Source of the DNA: Epiperipatus broadwayi
Lineage: Eukaryota; Onychophora; Udeonychophora; Euonychophora; Peripatidae
Assembly (NCBI GenBank): GCA_028023455.1
Contig: JAQFVV010013322.1
Location: forward strand, 93,825-157,824
Length of the DNA stretch: 64,000 nt
Reading direction: 5' to 3'
The notes under the pieces were generated by a model that saw nothing but the letters and a program-made list of their open reading frames with translations, was not told the DNA's origin and did not search any database. Of this stretch, positions 61,771 through 64,000 are shown one piece after another. The number at the start of each line of letters is the position of its first letter. The stretch's first letter is position 1. Both the position numbers and the translations under genes were made by a program.

Positions 61771-64000
61771 ACAAAAATAAACAACACATTAAATTATTTT
61801 TAAAGTATGTGTATGTATGTATGGGTATTTGTAGGTTGGTATGATTAAATAGTATTAAATTATAAATATTAAAAAAAAAACATTGTTTTAAAATATTTAA
61901 GTTATTTAAAATGAGTATTTAAAATATTGATTAAAATATATGAAATAGATGAATAAAACGAAAATCTATTTTATTTAAAATATGATTTTAAATATATTTT
62001 ATGTTTTAATTTGTAAAATTATATTTTTTTATTATTTTAAAACATATAATATTTATTTTTATAAAGTTTTAAAAAATATTTTAATGTTATGAATGCTTGT
62101 TTGTTAAAAAAAAAAAAGAACTTTTATGAGTGCAACTATAATAAATTTGACTCTTAATAGAAAAGACCTTGGAAACAAGTTAAAATAAAGATTGTAAACT
62201 AAAATATTATAAAAACAATATCTAGGATGATGAGACAACTATGCTATTTTTGTCAGAAAACTATTGATGCCCCTGAGCTTAAATTAGACTTTCTCTTTCA
62301 TTTTATTCTCAATAACTATAGTACCCAAAAGTTTGTGTATATATATCAATATTTGTATTTAAAGTTTAAATCAATAAGATGAGGTAAAAATATTACAAAC
62401 ATCTGTTCAAAACACTTCAAGTATTTTAAGAATCTAAATATTGGAATAAATCACCTCATTATGATAAATATCAAAGTTAAGAGCTGCAATATACGTAATT
62501 AGAATGTTTTGAAGAAATTGACAACTACTGTTGCTATTATGTAAGCAAAACAATGCTATACATTGTAAAATTTTAATTATGGAATACTTTAATAAAAACT
62601 AAAAACACACCATCAAAATGGGTAATATTATGGAGTGCTAATAAGTTAAAATAAATCTGGATTAAATATAATGCCTATCTACATAACAGAACACACCACG
62701 GGTTTTCCGAAGAGTATCTAAAACAGTTTCAACTATAAATTATTTTTGTAATATATATATAATTCATACAATTTTTGATGTACATAATAAATATAATTTT
62801 TCAATGGAGTTATAGTTTGATGAGCATTCCTTGGAAGCATAAATGAAAAGTTTATAGGGTAATATATTTTTTATATAAATTATTTATATTTTGAGAAGAA
62901 ATACGTTTGTTTACTATACAAAAAAATATATCATTACCAAAAAGAAAAGATTAAAGTAAATAATAAAGAAAATTAAAAAAACAATATATCTTTTAATTAT
63001 AATTTTAGTTTGTTTAAATAAAAATGTTTATTTGTTTGTTTTTTTAATTTATATTTAAAAAGAAAATAGGCTTTCATGTATAAATATTTATGAGGGTATA
63101 TTTAATAAACATTTATAATGTAATATTTTTACGAATGTAAATTACTAAACTGATGTTTAATATGTTAAGAAAGATAGTAAACAAATTAAACATATTAATT
63201 AAATTTTGCAAAATATATCTTTATGTATTTATTTAGCTATTTGTTCTAACATATAACTTGGGGGGGGGGGGGTTAGTATTTTGATCATAGCACATGATAA
63301 ATATATTTATCATGATAAATATATTTATAAAATAATATACTAAGTATAATAGATAAATAGCAATCAATTCAAGTGTAAACCATTTGACAAGGAATATTTT
63401 ATTGTTGCTTAGCTTTGTGTGTGTATATATATATATTATTGTTATTATTGTTTATATTAATAAATTTTCATTTTGTTAATTAAACTGTTTTTATGAGCAT
63501 TAGTAATTAAATTATTAAACTTATTTATTTGTTATTCAGTCACATCTCTATATATATTATAACTACTAATGAATTAATTAAGGAAGTTTTTAAAAAATTA
63601 AATAATAATATAAATTAATATTTATGGGGTAAATAATTTTAATACTGTAGAGAAGTTTAAGTATTTATTACCTATTTAAAAAATATGTTTAAATTAAATT
63701 ATTCAATAATCGAAAGGATTTAGTTTCTGTGGCTATTTTTTATTCATGTACTATTATATTAGCTAACCAAAATATTAGATAAGCATTCTACATGTTTCAT
63801 TTAAATACCAGTACATTTGGCTATTCATGTAGAACCTTAATAAAACTTTTTACCGGAGGAAAATACTGTTACATTTGGTGTCTTTAAATGTGAAGTTTAT
63901 CATTTTTTTACACTATTACTATATATATATATATTAGTAAAATATCAGTCATATGTCACATGACCTATATTAGCAGGCTCTTTGTATGTATATATATATA
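61771..64000. other. No recognised gene; homopolymer and TA arrays
   Basis: Very AT-rich. Notable are a run of 13 G (63260-63272), TA arrays near 63425 and 63922, and ATGTCACATGACCTA (about 63951), shared with about 2783. Confidence 0.5.

Overview
This window is gene-poor eukaryotic (almost certainly metazoan) nuclear DNA, roughly three-quarters A+T by eye. It has no tRNA, rRNA or convincing host exon. Nearly everything that can be named is a mobile element or its debris. A phylum cannot be fixed from the sequence. The mix of Penelope-like, Merlin-like, hAT-like and long-LTR elements with abundant (TA)n arrays suits many invertebrates (a mollusc is possible, low confidence).

Layout. 1-3.1 kb: AT-rich, no gene, one long (TA)n. 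3.1-6.6 kb: solo LTR (family A). 6.6-11.7 kb: LTR retrotransposon with 2.2-kb LTRs and only about 0.7 kb of non-coding interior. 11.7-14.2 kb: ribozyme-bearing repeats, a Penelope-like (PLE) endonuclease remnant and a palindrome. 15.1-17.0 kb: decayed Merlin-type DNA transposon with a recognisable transposase C-terminus. 17.2-25.4 kb: minus-strand LTR retrotransposon with 2.6-kb LTRs, a gag ORF and an aspartic-protease ORF, but no reverse transcriptase or integrase. 25.4-26.5 kb: two PLE copies head to head. 26.5-34.5 kb: minus-strand LTR element with LTRs of family A, a broken coiled-coil gag-like reading frame containing a protein-level tandem repeat, and an integrase tail. 34.5-38.6 kb: two LTR-like segments. 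38.6-40.8 kb: a second, larger head-to-head PLE pair. 41.4-42.3 kb: MITE with TA target duplication. 42.7-64 kb: palindromes, tandem repeats, a hAT-like element (56.0-57.9 kb) and several repeat families carrying hammerhead-ribozyme motifs.

The most interesting signal is the number and variety of hammerhead-like RNA motifs. They occur in at least six unrelated repeat contexts: 11.8/45/49.7 kb, 12.7 kb, 13.7/46.3 kb, PLE tails at 25.4-40.7 kb, 53.1-53.4 kb, and 54.3-55.0 plus 56.5 kb. Several have stem III as a short palindrome, the arrangement known from PLE-associated hammerheads thought to act as dimers. Some copies show compensatory stem changes. Many lie in head-to-head inverted pairs. 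A second theme is that most element boundaries fall inside (TA)n microsatellites.
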